Below are positions 1-7,594 of a stretch of DNA of 42,799 bases, piece by piece. The DNA is taken from positions 1 through 42,799 of the forward strand of contig NZ_CANMAU010000008.1 in assembly GCF_947495925.1 (NCBI RefSeq), in the 5' to 3' direction. The position numbers and the translations under genes were made by a program. Numbering within the stretch: the stretch's first letter is position 1; each line of letters starts with the position of its first letter. This DNA comes from an uncultured Algibacter sp. (GTDB lineage Bacteria > Bacteroidota > Bacteroidia > Flavobacteriales > Flavobacteriaceae). The notes under the pieces were generated by a model, which saw only the letters and a list, made by a program, of their open reading frames with translations, searched no databases and was not told where the DNA came from.

Positions 1-83
1 CTTGTTTGCTTGCATCTGATTTTCCTTCGGAAAATCCTCGCACTCAAACTACGCACTATTCTTATACGTAACCGTTGTATGCC
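1..83. repeat. attC-like site S1 (left part cut by window edge)
   Basis: Only the centre and right arm are present. A TTTTCC-TTC-GGAAAA hairpin lies at about 20-34, followed by the shared right arm with ACGCACTATTCTTATACG and the core ACCGTTG at 71-77. The six bases after GTTG (tatgcc, 78-83) are the tag of the following sulfatase cassette and match 5 of 6 the inverted tag at 2468-2473. The cassette therefore begins at about 74/75. Confidence 0.7.
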
Positions 84-120
84 ATTAAAAAAACGAAAAA
101 CACTTAATCAAAATAAAATT

Positions 121-2466
121 ATGAAAAAAAACAAACCTTTTTTAAGTACACTAGCAATGATGATTCTAATATCAGTTTCATCAAATGCACAAGATTTAAA
201 TCGGGAAATTCTCCCAATAGTTGAACCAGAGGCTAAAAGATACACCGAACTTGATGCTCGGAACACCACACCACCCGAGCGGTTTCAAGTGAACGCTCCT
301 AAAGATGCTCCTAATGTTGTAATCGTTTTAATAGATGATTTAGGTATGGGAGCAACTTCTGCATTTGGTGGCCCAATTAAAACTCCAACTATGGATAAGT
401 TATCTAATAGTGGGTTACGTTACAATAATTTTAACACCACTTCTTTATGTTCACCTACAAGAATGTCAATTAAAACGGGTAGAAATCACCACACTTGTAA
501 TACAGGTTCAATTATGGAAACTTCTACAGCATATCCGGGTAACACTGGGGCTTTGCCTGCTAGTGTTGCTCCTTTGGCCGAAACGATGAGATTAAACGGA
601 TATAGTACCGCTGCATTTGGTAAGTGGCACGAAACTGCAGCTTGGGAAACAAGTGTTTCTGGACCATTCGACCGATGGCCAACACGTCAAGGATTTGATA
701 AATTTTATGGATTTATTGGAGGCGAGACTGACCAATGGGCACCACTTATTTTTGATGGTGTAAAAAAAGTGAATCCTCCAAAAGATGAAAATTATCACTT
801 TACAACAGATATGACCAATCAGGCAATCAACTGGGTAAAAGCACAACAGTCTATGACACCTGATAAACCATTTTTTGTTTACTTCTCAACAGGTGCTGTT
901 CACGCCCCTCACCATGTATCTAAAGAATGGTCAGACAAATACAAAGGTCAATTTGACAAAGGTTGGGATGCCGTTAGAGAAGAAACGGTTAAAAAAATGA
1001 AGGCGAATGGTATCATTCCTCAAAACACGAACCTTGGACCAAAACCAGATGCTATTAAAGATTGGGACAAATTATCAGATGATGAAAGAAAATTATTCGC
1101 TCGCCAAGCAGAAGTGTTTTCAGGATTTGTAGAAATGACGGATTATGAAATTGGTAGACTAGTAGATGCCATTGATGAAATTGGAGAATTAGATAATACG
1201 ATGATTGTTTTTGTTGCTGGTGATAACGGTACCAGTGCAGAAGGTGGAATGGTAGGAATGTATAACGAGATGACCTATTTCAATTTTGTAGAAGAAAAAG
1301 TAGAAGACCTTATTCCATTGATGGATGACTGGGGTTTACCAAACACATTCCCACACATGGCAGCAGGTTGGGCAGTTGCATTTGATGCACCATTTACTTG
1401 GACTAAACAAATTGCTTCAGATTTTGGCGGAACACGTACGGGTATGATTGTTCACTATCCTGATCAAGTAAAAAAAGGAAAAGGAATTAGAGGCCAGTTT
1501 ACGCATGCTATTGATATTGCGCCAACTATTTTAGAAGTGGCAGGATTGCCAGAACCAAAAGTTGTAAATGGTGTGCCGCAAACCCCTATTGAAGGAACCA
1601 GTTTTGCTTATTCTTTTAATGATGCAGATGCCGCAGAAAGACATACAATACAATATTTTGAGTTGTTTGGAAACAGAGCTCTTTATTACGATGGTTGGTT
1701 TGCAAGAACGCTTCACAGGGCTCCTTGGGAAATGGGGGATTTCTCTCCATTAGAAGATGATGTCTGGGATTTATACAATGTTAGAGAAGATTTTAGTTTG
1801 ACTAAAAATTTAGCATCCAAGTACCCTGAAAGATTAAAAATGATGCAAGACTTGTTTATGGCCGAAGCTGAAAAGTACCATGTTCTACCTATTGACGATC
1901 GTGTGGTAGAGCGTACAAACCCTGCTATTGCGGGAAGACCTGACATTATGAATGGAAGAACATCTTTAAGTCTTTACGAAGGCATGGAAGGCATGATGGA
2001 AAATACTTTTATCAATATCAAAAACCGTTCATTTACCATAGAAGCAGAGATAGAATTATCTAAGGAGAATACTACCGGAGTAATTCTATCTCAAGGAGGC
2101 CGATTTGGCGGATGGAGCTTATATATGAAAGAAGGTGTTCCTATGTTTACTTACAACTTCTTAGGATTAGAACGTTATGTAATTACCACAGAATCCAATC
2201 TTACACCTGGAAAATACACTTTGAATTTCACTTTTGATTACGATGGTGGTGGAAATGGAAAAGGTGGAGATGCCCAACTTAAAGTTTCAAACGGCACATC
2301 AGGAAAGGGAAGAATTGAAAAAACGCAACCCAATATGTTTTCAGCAGATGAAACAGCAGATGTTGGCTTAGACAATCAAACACCTGTAGCCGAAGGAATT
2401 GGTTACGGACCTGAAGAAACTAAGTTTACAGGAAAAATTAATTTGGTTGTTGTCGAAATAAAATAA
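121..2466 (+). CDS. Secreted arylsulfatase (S1 formylglycine family)
   Basis: Sulfate ester hydrolase, probably periplasmic, acting on a sulfated polysaccharide or glycan. I place the start at 121, not at the upstream in-frame ATG at 10, which lies inside recombination site S1; from 121 a clear signal peptide begins (MKKNKPFLSTLAMM, ending SSNAQ). The metal-binding Asp pair sits in IDDLGMG (about D72/D73). The CSPTR motif at C110 is the site where the cysteine is converted to formylglycine; the maturing anSME enzyme is not in this window. A metal-ligand-type GDNG motif follows, and about 130 C-terminal residues form a likely beta-rich domain. Mature length is about 760 residues, on the long side for S1 enzymes. 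It is the only gene of its cassette, and its stop codon directly abuts the right boundary. The substrate cannot be told from sequence alone. Confidence 0.9.
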   Translation: MKKNKPFLSTLAMMILISVSSNAQDLNREILPIVEPEAKRYTELDARNTTPPERFQVNAPKDAPNVVIVLIDDLGMGATSAFGGPIKTPTMDKLSNSGLRYNNFNTTSLCSPTRMSIKTGRNHHTCNTGSIMETSTAYPGNTGALPASVAPLAETMRLNGYSTAAFGKWHETAAWETSVSGPFDRWPTRQGFDKFYGFIGGETDQWAPLIFDGVKKVNPPKDENYHFTTDMTNQAINWVKAQQSMTPDKPFFVYFSTGAVHAPHHVSKEWSDKYKGQFDKGWDAVREETVKKMKANGIIPQNTNLGPKPDAIKDWDKLSDDERKLFARQAEVFSGFVEMTDYEIGRLVDAIDEIGELDNTMIVFVAGDNGTSAEGGMVGMYNEMTYFNFVEEKVEDLIPLMDDWGLPNTFPHMAAGWAVAFDAPFTWTKQIASDFGGTRTGMIVHYPDQVKKGKGIRGQFTHAIDIAPTILEVAGLPEPKVVNGVPQTPIEGTSFAYSFNDADAAERHTIQYFELFGNRALYYDGWFARTLHRAPWEMGDFSPLEDDVWDLYNVREDFSLTKNLASKYPERLKMMQDLFMAEAEKYHVLPIDDRVVERTNPAIAGRPDIMNGRTSLSLYEGMEGMMENTFINIKNRSFTIEAEIELSKENTTGVILSQGGRFGGWSLYMKEGVPMFTYNFLGLERYVITTESNLTPGKYTLNFTFDYDGGGNGKGGDAQLKVSNGTSGKGRIEKTQPNMFSADETADVGLDNQTPVAEGIGYGPEETKFTGKINLVVVEIK

Positions 2467-2467
2467 C

Positions 2468-2541
2468 GACATACAACACGGTATATAGTGCATAGCCACC
2501 CTTCGGGATGGCTACGCACCATATACTAACCGTTGCCCACA
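2468..2541. repeat. attC-like site S2
   Basis: A 74-bp imperfect palindrome. The left edge is tag gacata plus CAAC (2468-2477), directly after the TAA-C of the sulfatase stop. The right edge is ACCGTTG plus tag cccaca (to 2541). The arms pair as GGT/ACC, TATATAGTGC/GCACCATATA and TAGCCA/TGGCTA around a CCC-TTCG-GG loop, leaving unpaired bases near the outer end, as in integron attC sites. The two flanking tags do not match each other, only the far ends of their own cassettes. Confidence 0.75.
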
Positions 2542-2543
2542 AT

Positions 2544-2996
2544 ATGAAAAAACTGCTTCAAATAGTATTAATCGGACTTTTAACGTTGAGTTGTAACTCA
2601 AAAAAGAAAACTGAACCGAAAACTTTTGAGGAAGCGGAATTGGAATTAGCAAATTATAGTGAAGAAGACCGAATGAAAGAATTGGAATATTTAAAAGCTA
2701 ATGTGTTCAAGGGACTTGAAAATCTTAATGATGGATTCGACTCTGAATCGATTTATTATTTCTCGGAATCTGACTTTGAAATTGTACTTGACCGAGTAGA
2801 AAAAAATGGACTTGGAATTTACGGAATTGAACCTTGGATTGATGGAGATTTTTATGGCGTTCTGATTGTTGAAGACTTTGATACTATTGCAACTGACCCA
2901 AAATGGTACAGAAAAGCATTTACGGAATTTAAAGCAAGTGGAAAGGAATTGTTATATGCAGCGAGTTATGAAGTTCCAAAAAAACTTTTAAAATAA
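2544..2996 (+). CDS. Small lipoprotein, family not recognised
   Basis: The start is set at 2544, where a typical lipoprotein signal begins (MKKLLQIVLIGLLTLSC, Cys at position 17); the ATG at 2508 lies inside site S2 and would put 12 extra residues ahead of the signal. The remaining 130 residues are acidic and soluble, with no motif I know. The start codon is only 12 bases after the GTTG core, so there is no room for a promoter of its own and transcription must come through from upstream. It overlaps by one base (TAATG) a 37-codon reading frame, so the two probably form a translationally coupled pair. Confidence 0.7.
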   Translation: MKKLLQIVLIGLLTLSCNSKKKTEPKTFEEAELELANYSEEDRMKELEYLKANVFKGLENLNDGFDSESIYYFSESDFEIVLDRVEKNGLGIYGIEPWIDGDFYGVLIVEDFDTIATDPKWYRKAFTEFKASGKELLYAASYEVPKKLLK

Positions 2997-3109
2997 TGCG
3001 AGAATATTTTCCGATAATATTGACAATTATAGTAATCGGAATTCTAGCTTATCGATATAGAAATAGTGGCGGAGGAGAATCAGATTTTGACGATTATGAT
3101 TTCGATTAA
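2996..3109 (+). CDS. 37-aa single-pass membrane peptide
   Basis: A short reading frame whose ATG shares one base with the stop codon of the preceding lipoprotein gene. The product has one hydrophobic segment (about residues 4-19, FPIILTIIVIGILA), then Tyr-Arg repeats, a glycine linker and a very acidic tail (ESDFDDYDFD). That layout, a membrane anchor plus charged tail, looks like a genuine peptide. The stop lies 9 bases before the cassette-end tag at 3118, the same tight packing as other cassettes. The function is unknown; it may work with the lipoprotein encoded just before it. Confidence 0.5.
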   Translation: MREYFPIILTIIVIGILAYRYRNSGGGESDFDDYDFD

Positions 3110-3117
3110 AAAAATAC

Positions 3118-3255
3118 TGTGGGCAACAATGTATACCGCAATTACGGCGGATTCGACTACGTCCGAATCCACTCGGAATTGCTAAGGCTTGTGCCAAACC
3201 GAAAATTAACGCATATTAACCCGTAACTGACGGTTATACGAGACCGTTGGCCTTA
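3118..3255. repeat. attC-like site S3
   Basis: Left edge tgtggg-CAAC (3118-3127), the exact reverse complement of GTTG-cccaca at 2532-2541. Right edge GTTG-gcctta (3246-3255). The arms pair along GTATA, CCG and TTACGG with single unpaired bases. The centre carries a GGATTCG...CGAATCC hairpin (about 3150-3171) and a longer spacer than S2. Confidence 0.75.
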
Positions 3256-3263
3256 ATTAACAA

Positions 3264-3875
3264 ATGACCCCAAGAAGTCTAAAAATATTTGAAAAGAAAA
3301 AAGGAATCTATATTTCTCCAGAAAACATTATTGCCATTTCTTGGACAATTCTAATTTTTATAATCCATTATTTAAAGCATTCTTTTGATTTTTATTTTGA
3401 TGGTTGGGAGACTATCATATTATTTTTTTGGCCTGTTTATATAATTGGATTACTAATAAGCACCTTTTTTCGATACCAAAGAGAAATTGGCAAGTATAAT
3501 GGTAAATTAATATTCCAACAAGATCAAATACAATTGAATGATGTAGTTTATAATGTTTCCGAAATTGCTAAATTGGATTTTATACACGCCTATGACATTC
3601 GAGGAATGTTTGTTAATTATCTCATCGAATTTGCACCACACCTATCGAATGGACTTGACAATGAATTATTTTTAGTTCTTAAAAATGGAAAAAAAATAAA
3701 ATGCAATTTTTTACAAACTGAATCGGAAAGGCTTAAACATTTTAAAGAAGTATTAACGCACTACCACAGACAAGGTATTATTGATTGGTTACAGCTTTTG
3801 AACCTGTTAGAAATAGAGGATTATGACAAAATACAGGAGTTTAAAAAAGAAATAACTAAGGCCAACACCGTGTAA
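3264..3875 (+). CDS. Hypothetical membrane protein with cytoplasmic C-terminal domain
   Basis: A 203-aa protein that I do not recognise. Two hydrophobic segments (about residues 22-38 and 46-67) form a hairpin, followed by a soluble domain with alternating beta strands (LIFQQDQIQLNDVVYNVSEI), which might be PH-like, and a helical end. It is the only gene of its cassette, starting 18 bases after the GTTG core. The stop codon (3873-3875) lies inside the next recombination site: the last codons (Lys-Ala-Asn-Thr-Val) are written by the tag and the CAAC core. The C-terminus therefore depends on site sequence and would be unchanged by excision, since the site travels with its cassette. Confidence 0.65.
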   Translation: MTPRSLKIFEKKKGIYISPENIIAISWTILIFIIHYLKHSFDFYFDGWETIILFFWPVYIIGLLISTFFRYQREIGKYNGKLIFQQDQIQLNDVVYNVSEIAKLDFIHAYDIRGMFVNYLIEFAPHLSNGLDNELFLVLKNGKKIKCNFLQTESERLKHFKEVLTHYHRQGIIDWLQLLNLLEIEDYDKIQEFKKEITKANTV

Positions 3876-3998
3876 AAAACATTGCCTATTTTAGTTCAAC
3901 CGTTTGGTCATTGCTTTGTTTGCTAGCTTCTGATTTTCCTTCGGAAAATCAGAAGCTAGCAAACACGCAACGTTCCTTACACATAAACGTTGTGTGCA
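3857..3998. repeat. attC-like site S4 with perfect 22-bp central hairpin
   Basis: Left edge taaggc-CAAC (3857-3866), exact inverse of GTTG-gcctta at 3246-3255. Right edge GTTG-tgtgca (3989-3998). The centre at 3918-3964 is a perfect 22-bp stem with a 3-base TTC loop, the largest variable terminal structure in the array. The right arm carries the shared ACGCAAC...TTACAC block and has AACGTTG instead of ACCGTTG. Confidence 0.75.
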
Positions 3999-4020
3999 AT
4001 TTGACGAAAATTTTGCTATA

Positions 4021-4042
4021 ATACCAATTTTTGGTATATTTG
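4021..4042 (+). promoter_or_regulatory. parDE promoter and autoregulatory operator
   Basis: A 7-bp inverted repeat ATACCAA-TTT-TTGGTAT (4021-4037) overlaps a Bacteroidota-type -7 element TATATTTG (4035-4042), 17 bases before the antitoxin start. A palindrome on top of the promoter fits autorepression by the ribbon-helix-helix antitoxin. Binding is inferred. Confidence 0.6.
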
Positions 4043-4058
4043 AGTAAAATTATGTCAA

Positions 4059-4310
4059 ATGAACAAAAACACATCAATATCACTCGGAAATTATTTTGAC
4101 CAATTCGTTCAAAGCCGAATAAGTGAAGGAAGGTTTAAGAACGTTAGTGAAGTCATACGTGCAGGACTAAGACTTTTAGAGGAAGAGGAAAGTAAAGTTA
4201 TTGCTCTAAAAAATGCAATTCAAGAAGGAATCGACAGCGGAATTGCTCACGATTTTGACCCAAAAAAACATTTGAAATCCTTGAAAGCGAAAAAGCACTC
4301 GAATGGCTGA
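4059..4310 (+). CDS. parD: ParD-type ribbon-helix-helix antitoxin
   Basis: An 83-aa antitoxin of a type II toxin-antitoxin system. The N-terminus (TSISLGNYFDQFVQ) is the DNA-binding beta strand and first helix of the RHH fold, followed by the family-typical RFKNVSEVIRAGLRLLEEEE. The C-terminal 40 residues are charged and would wrap around the toxin. The reading frame overlaps the toxin gene by 8 bases, the usual coupling. An alternative ATG at 4052 is in another frame. Together with the toxin it fills one cassette that has its own promoter; toxin-antitoxin cassettes are known to stabilise large integron arrays against loss. Confidence 0.88.
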   Translation: MNKNTSISLGNYFDQFVQSRISEGRFKNVSEVIRAGLRLLEEEESKVIALKNAIQEGIDSGIAHDFDPKKHLKSLKAKKHSNG

Positions 4311-4602
4311 ATATAAACTGACCAATAAAGCTGTCGAGGATTTATCGAAGATTTGGGATTATACATTTGAGGTTTGGTCTGAAAAACAAGCTGACAAATA
4401 TTACGATGGACTGATTTCTAACTGTGAGGAAATTGCGGAAAACCCAGATTTAGGAAAAAACTACGAAGGAATATCTAAGCAACTTCTCGGAATAAAAGCA
4501 AATCGACACATAATATTCTACAGAACATTGGATAATAATTATGTAGAAATTACAAGAATATTGCACGAAAGAATGGATTTAAAGAAAAGAATAACCGAAT
4601 AA
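4303..4602 (+). CDS. parE: ParE/RelE-superfamily toxin
   Basis: A 99-aa toxin; ParE proteins poison DNA gyrase, RelE relatives cut mRNA. The sequence is ParE-like: YKLTNKAVEDLSKIWDYT at the N-terminus, a central EIAENPDLGKNYEGI segment, and the ending HIIFYRTLDNNYVEITRILHERMD, where the Arg before the final ILHxRMD block is characteristic. It overlaps the antitoxin gene and ends five bases before the cassette tag (4607). The target cannot be decided from sequence, but ParE is the best fit. Confidence 0.87.
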   Translation: MAEYKLTNKAVEDLSKIWDYTFEVWSEKQADKYYDGLISNCEEIAENPDLGKNYEGISKQLLGIKANRHIIFYRTLDNNYVEITRILHERMDLKKRITE

Positions 4603-4606
4603 AAAC

Positions 4607-4743
4607 TGCACACAACAATGGCTATAAGTAATTGCTTGTTCTCGCCTACTTCTGAAAATCCTCGCGGATTTTCAGCTTGGTGTGTACTTGCAAAGTTATA
4701 TGCTAAACCACGCAACTACTCATAGCCTAGACCGTTGTAAAAC
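4607..4743. repeat. attC-like site S5
   Basis: Left edge tgcaca-CAAC (4607-4616), exact inverse of GTTG-tgtgca at 3989-3998. Right core ACCGTTG at 4731-4737, followed by tag taaaac. The arms pair along GGCTATAAGTAATTGC with GCAACTACTCATAGCC, with two G/T or A/C mismatches. The centre has a GAAAATCC...GGATTTTC hairpin at about 4654-4675. The cassette that starts here is interrupted by an IS element four bases after the tag, and its matching end (gttttaCAAC) is not found. Confidence 0.75.
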
Positions 4744-4786
4744 ATTTTGACCCGTCCTGAATAAAGGCTACATAATTTCAAACATT

Positions 4787-5158
4787 ATGTACAGAAATGA
4801 CAAAGTAATCAGACGGTATTCAGAACCTTTTAAACTGAAAATTTTAGACGAACTTACAACCGGAAAACACACAAAGAGCGAACTTTGTAAACTCTACTCT
4901 ATTGCACCTACAACCGTTAATGAGTGGATTAAAAAGTATAATCGTAAAGACTTAATGAACACCAGAGTAAAAGTGGAAACAAAAGACGAAATATCCAGAA
5001 TCAAAGCCCTTCAAAAAGAAATTGAACAGCTTAAAAAACTACTTCTTAAAAAGGATCTTGATGCATTGGTATTAGATTCCTATCTAGAAGTAGCTGCCGA
5101 AGATCTTGGCTATAAATCTGTGGCGGAACTAAAAAAAAAGCTAAGTATAAAGCCTTAA
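4787..5158 (+). CDS. IS3-family transposase OrfA (DNA-binding part)
   Basis: A 123-aa protein. The N-terminal helix-turn-helix (YSEPFKLKILDELTTGKHTK, then SELCKLYSIAPTTVNEWIKKY) binds the element ends. A leucine-zipper-like helix follows (ISRIKALQKEIEQLKKLLLKK), ending in a conserved AEDLGYKSVAELKKK stretch. A run of nine A followed by G at 5131-5140 is the likely -1 slippery site where some ribosomes shift into the OrfB frame. The ending SIKP after the slip site is what non-shifting ribosomes make; this short product usually acts as an inhibitor in the family. Confidence 0.88.
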   Translation: MYRNDKVIRRYSEPFKLKILDELTTGKHTKSELCKLYSIAPTTVNEWIKKYNRKDLMNTRVKVETKDEISRIKALQKEIEQLKKLLLKKDLDALVLDSYLEVAAEDLGYKSVAELKKKLSIKP

Positions 5159-6009
5159 TCAAAGCTAAAGTAAACGCTAAGGGATTTGCTTCTTTACAAA
5201 CTATAACCCATTGTTTTGGGCTTAAACGCGATGCGTATTATAAATACAAATCTAGAGCTGATATGCGTTTAAAACTTGAACAACAGATTATAAACATAGT
5301 CAGTGAAAAACGTAAATCCCTTCCTAGAGAAGGCGTACGGAAACTTGTTAAGTCTCTCGATAATGAGTTCAACAAAGCAAACCTTAAAATTGGTAGAGAT
5401 ACCCTATTTAAAGTCCTTAGAAAACATAATATGCTTACACTGAGAAAGAAAACCAGTGCCAGAACAACCAATTCGTATCATCGCTTTTATAAGTATAATA
5501 ATATGATAAAAGATATGGAAGTCAATAGATCAAACCAAGTTTGGGTATCTGACATAACCTACATCAGAACCGTTAAAAGCTTTTGTTACCTGGCTTTAAT
5601 AACTGATATGCATTCCAGAAAAATCGTTGGTTATGATCTTAGTGATAGCTTAGAACTTAAAGGATGCGTAAGAGCCCTTAATAAGGCCATTTACCAAGCT
5701 AAAAACATTAAGGGACTCGTACATCATTCGGACAGAGGTATACAGTATTGTAGCAATGTATACACACAAATTCTTAAAAGGAATAAGATTAACATTAGTA
5801 TGACTGAAGAAAATCATTGCTATGAAAATGCAATGGCTGAACGCGTAAACGGCATCTTAAAAGATGAATTTTATCTCGACCAAACCTTTGATAGTGTGGA
5901 AGAGGCCAAAAGAGCAACCAAAAATGCTATTAAATTATATAACTCTAAAAGATTACATTTATCTTTAGACTATAAAATACCTAATAACGTGCACCTAAAT
6001 GCAGCCTAG
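5116..6009 (+). CDS. IS3-family transposase OrfB (DDE catalytic part)
   Basis: The frame is open from 5116 and would be entered by a -1 shift at the A9G run (5131-5140), giving a fused OrfAB transposase; a later internal ATG lies at 5263. After the slip site comes the HTH_21-type segment (ASLQTITHCFGLKRDAYYKY). The integrase core carries all three catalytic acids: Asp in WVSDITYI (codon 5551), Asp in HHSDRGIQY (codon 5731) and Glu in NAMAERVNGILKDEF (codon 5839), with 35 residues between the second Asp and Glu, as expected. The end (LYNSKRLHLSLDYKIPN) is the usual IS3 tail. The enzyme looks intact. Confidence 0.87.
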   Translation: MCGGTKKKAKYKALIKAKVNAKGFASLQTITHCFGLKRDAYYKYKSRADMRLKLEQQIINIVSEKRKSLPREGVRKLVKSLDNEFNKANLKIGRDTLFKVLRKHNMLTLRKKTSARTTNSYHRFYKYNNMIKDMEVNRSNQVWVSDITYIRTVKSFCYLALITDMHSRKIVGYDLSDSLELKGCVRALNKAIYQAKNIKGLVHHSDRGIQYCSNVYTQILKRNKINISMTEENHCYENAMAERVNGILKDEFYLDQTFDSVEEAKRATKNAIKLYNSKRLHLSLDYKIPNNVHLNAA

Positions 6010-6063
6010 TTTTAATCAATAACCTGTAGACGTATTTTAGGACGAGACATTAAAAATATAAAG

Positions 6064-7404
6064 ATGAGAAAAATAACATTTATACTATTGCTACCTGTTT
6101 TGTTCCTATCCTGTAATAGTAAAAATGAAATCTCAGATTTAAGGCCAAACATAGTGTTAATTATGGCAGATGACTTGGGCTATGGAGACATCGCATGCTA
6201 TGGTAATACTACAGTCAAAACACGGAATATAGATTTGTTAGCAGCTGAAGGGGTTAAATTCATGGATTTTCATTCAAATGGTGCCGTCTGTAGTCCAACA
6301 AGGGCAGCCTTAATGACGGGTAAATATCAGCAGCGAACTGGTGTAGGAGGAGTTATCACTGCTAAAAACCATAGAGAAGTTGGTTTAAGCCTTAATGAAA
6401 TTACCATCGCAGAGGAGTTGAAAAAACATGAATATAATACTGGCATTTTTGGGAAGTGGCATTTGGGATATTCAAAAGAATTCAACCCTACAATACAAGG
6501 ATTCGATGAGTATACTGGGTTTGTTTCTGGAATGATTGATTATCATGCTCATATAGATCCTATGGGCTATCTTGATTGGTGGAAAGGCACTAAAATTGAA
6601 AATGAAGAGGGCTACTCAACTGATTTGATAACTAAATATGGAGTAAAATTCATAGAAGAAAACAATCCCAAAAAAACAGGCAAACCGTTCTTTCTTTATA
6701 TTCCACATGAAGCCCCACATAGCCCTTATCAAAGACGTATAGATAAAGCACTTAGAAAGGTTGGGGTCGCGGGCACAGAACCTGTCCACAGTGATAGTAT
6801 TTCGTCAATCTACAAAGAAATGGTCGAAGTAATGGATGAAGGCATAGGAAAAATAATGCAAGTGCTTAAAGAAACAGGACAGTATAAAAATACAATCGTT
6901 ATTTTTCTATCAGATAACGGAGCTAATCGTAATGGTAATAATGGAGACCTAAGAGGATACAAAGCTGGTGTTTATGAGGGAGGAACACGAGTACCTGCTA
7001 TTATACGCTATCCTAATAAAATTAAAAAAGGGACACTTAATAACCAAACTGTTCTTACGATGGATGTCTTGCCAACATTATTGGATTTTATAGGTCAAAA
7101 ACCCAGTTCAGAATCCATAGATGGAATAAGTATAAAAGACAATTTAATACACAGGACAAATTTACCCAGCAGAGATGTGTTTTTTGCTTTTGGCAATAAA
7201 AGTTTCATAAGAAGTGGAGACTGGAAGTTGGTTCGAATAAAAAGTAAGAGCGGAGATAAAATCGAACTTTATAATTTGTCTAATGATTTACAAGAAAGTA
7301 ATAACCTTAGTTCATATAATCCTGATTTGATATATAAACTGATTGGTAAACTTAAAATATGGGAAAAAGAGGTTCAAGAAGGAGTTGAACTGATATCTAA
7401 ATAG
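6064..7404 (+). CDS. Lipoprotein sulfatase (S1 formylglycine family)
   Basis: A sulfatase anchored by a lipid: signal MRKITFILLLPVLFLSC with the lipobox Cys at 17. Metal-binding Asp pair in ADDLGYGD (D36/D37). Formylglycine motif CSPTRAALMTGKYQQRTG at C76. KWHLGY and SDNGAN motifs of the family follow. At 446 residues it is the normal arylsulfatase A-like length, without the C-terminal extension of the sulfatase at the window start. It lies directly downstream of the IS element and ends before site S6. Its cassette start is not certain: the tag before the IS (4738-4743) does not match the end tag at 7423-7428, so part of the original cassette may have been lost. The IS end could supply its promoter. 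Substrate unknown. Confidence 0.9.
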   Translation: MRKITFILLLPVLFLSCNSKNEISDLRPNIVLIMADDLGYGDIACYGNTTVKTRNIDLLAAEGVKFMDFHSNGAVCSPTRAALMTGKYQQRTGVGGVITAKNHREVGLSLNEITIAEELKKHEYNTGIFGKWHLGYSKEFNPTIQGFDEYTGFVSGMIDYHAHIDPMGYLDWWKGTKIENEEGYSTDLITKYGVKFIEENNPKKTGKPFFLYIPHEAPHSPYQRRIDKALRKVGVAGTEPVHSDSISSIYKEMVEVMDEGIGKIMQVLKETGQYKNTIVIFLSDNGANRNGNNGDLRGYKAGVYEGGTRVPAIIRYPNKIKKGTLNNQTVLTMDVLPTLLDFIGQKPSSESIDGISIKDNLIHRTNLPSRDVFFAFGNKSFIRSGDWKLVRIKSKSGDKIELYNLSNDLQESNNLSSYNPDLIYKLIGKLKIWEKEVQEGVELISK

Positions 7405-7422
7405 TTAAGTTTTTATAAAAAC

Positions 7423-7563
7423 AATTGCTAACAAAGAACTGAGTTAAAAAATAGCAGTTAAGAGCTAAATCTAAAGTTTGGTTCTTTTCTGCTATCTTTG
7501 CTTCTAACTGAAAAATAGTGCTTAAAAATCTGCTACTTTTCATATACAAAACCGTTGTGTAGA
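7423..7563. repeat. attC-like site S6
   Basis: Left edge AAC-aattgc-TAAC (7420-7432) with TAAC in place of CAAC. Right edge ACCGTTG-tgtaga (7551-7563). The inner arms match as AAAAAATAGCAG against CTGCTACTTTTC; the outer left arm is diverged. The right arm CTACTTTTCATATACAAAACC is shared with site S8, defining a second arm subtype. The upstream cassette end tag has no partner at 4738, consistent with loss around the IS. Confidence 0.6.
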
Positions 7564-7594
7564 ATTGAAATTCGTGTGCTAAATCAAAATAATT

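Larger units (their letters stand above)
4748..6049 (+). mobile_element. IS3-family insertion sequence, about 1.3 kb
   Basis: Imperfect terminal inverted repeats match at 18 of 25 positions: left from 4748 (TGACCCGTCCTGAATAAAGG), right ending at 6049 (read inward TGTCTCGTCCTAAAATACGT). Two overlapping frames encode the transposase by a -1 frameshift. The bases flanking the element (attt on the left, ttaa on the right) do not form an obvious 3-5 bp target duplication, although IS3-family elements usually make one. This suggests rearrangement or deletion at one side. The element sits inside the cassette that starts at 4734. Confidence 0.85.

Noticed and set aside
10-120. Start of the first sulfatase at position 10
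   Set aside because: The extra 37 residues are encoded by recombination site S1, and a proper signal peptide begins at 121.
4744-6053. Target-site duplication of the IS element
   Set aside because: attt on the left and ttaa on the right do not match at 3-5 bp; I therefore report none.
6064-7404. Sulfatase as part of the IS element
   Set aside because: It lies outside the right inverted repeat (ending 6049), and IS3-family elements do not normally carry cargo.
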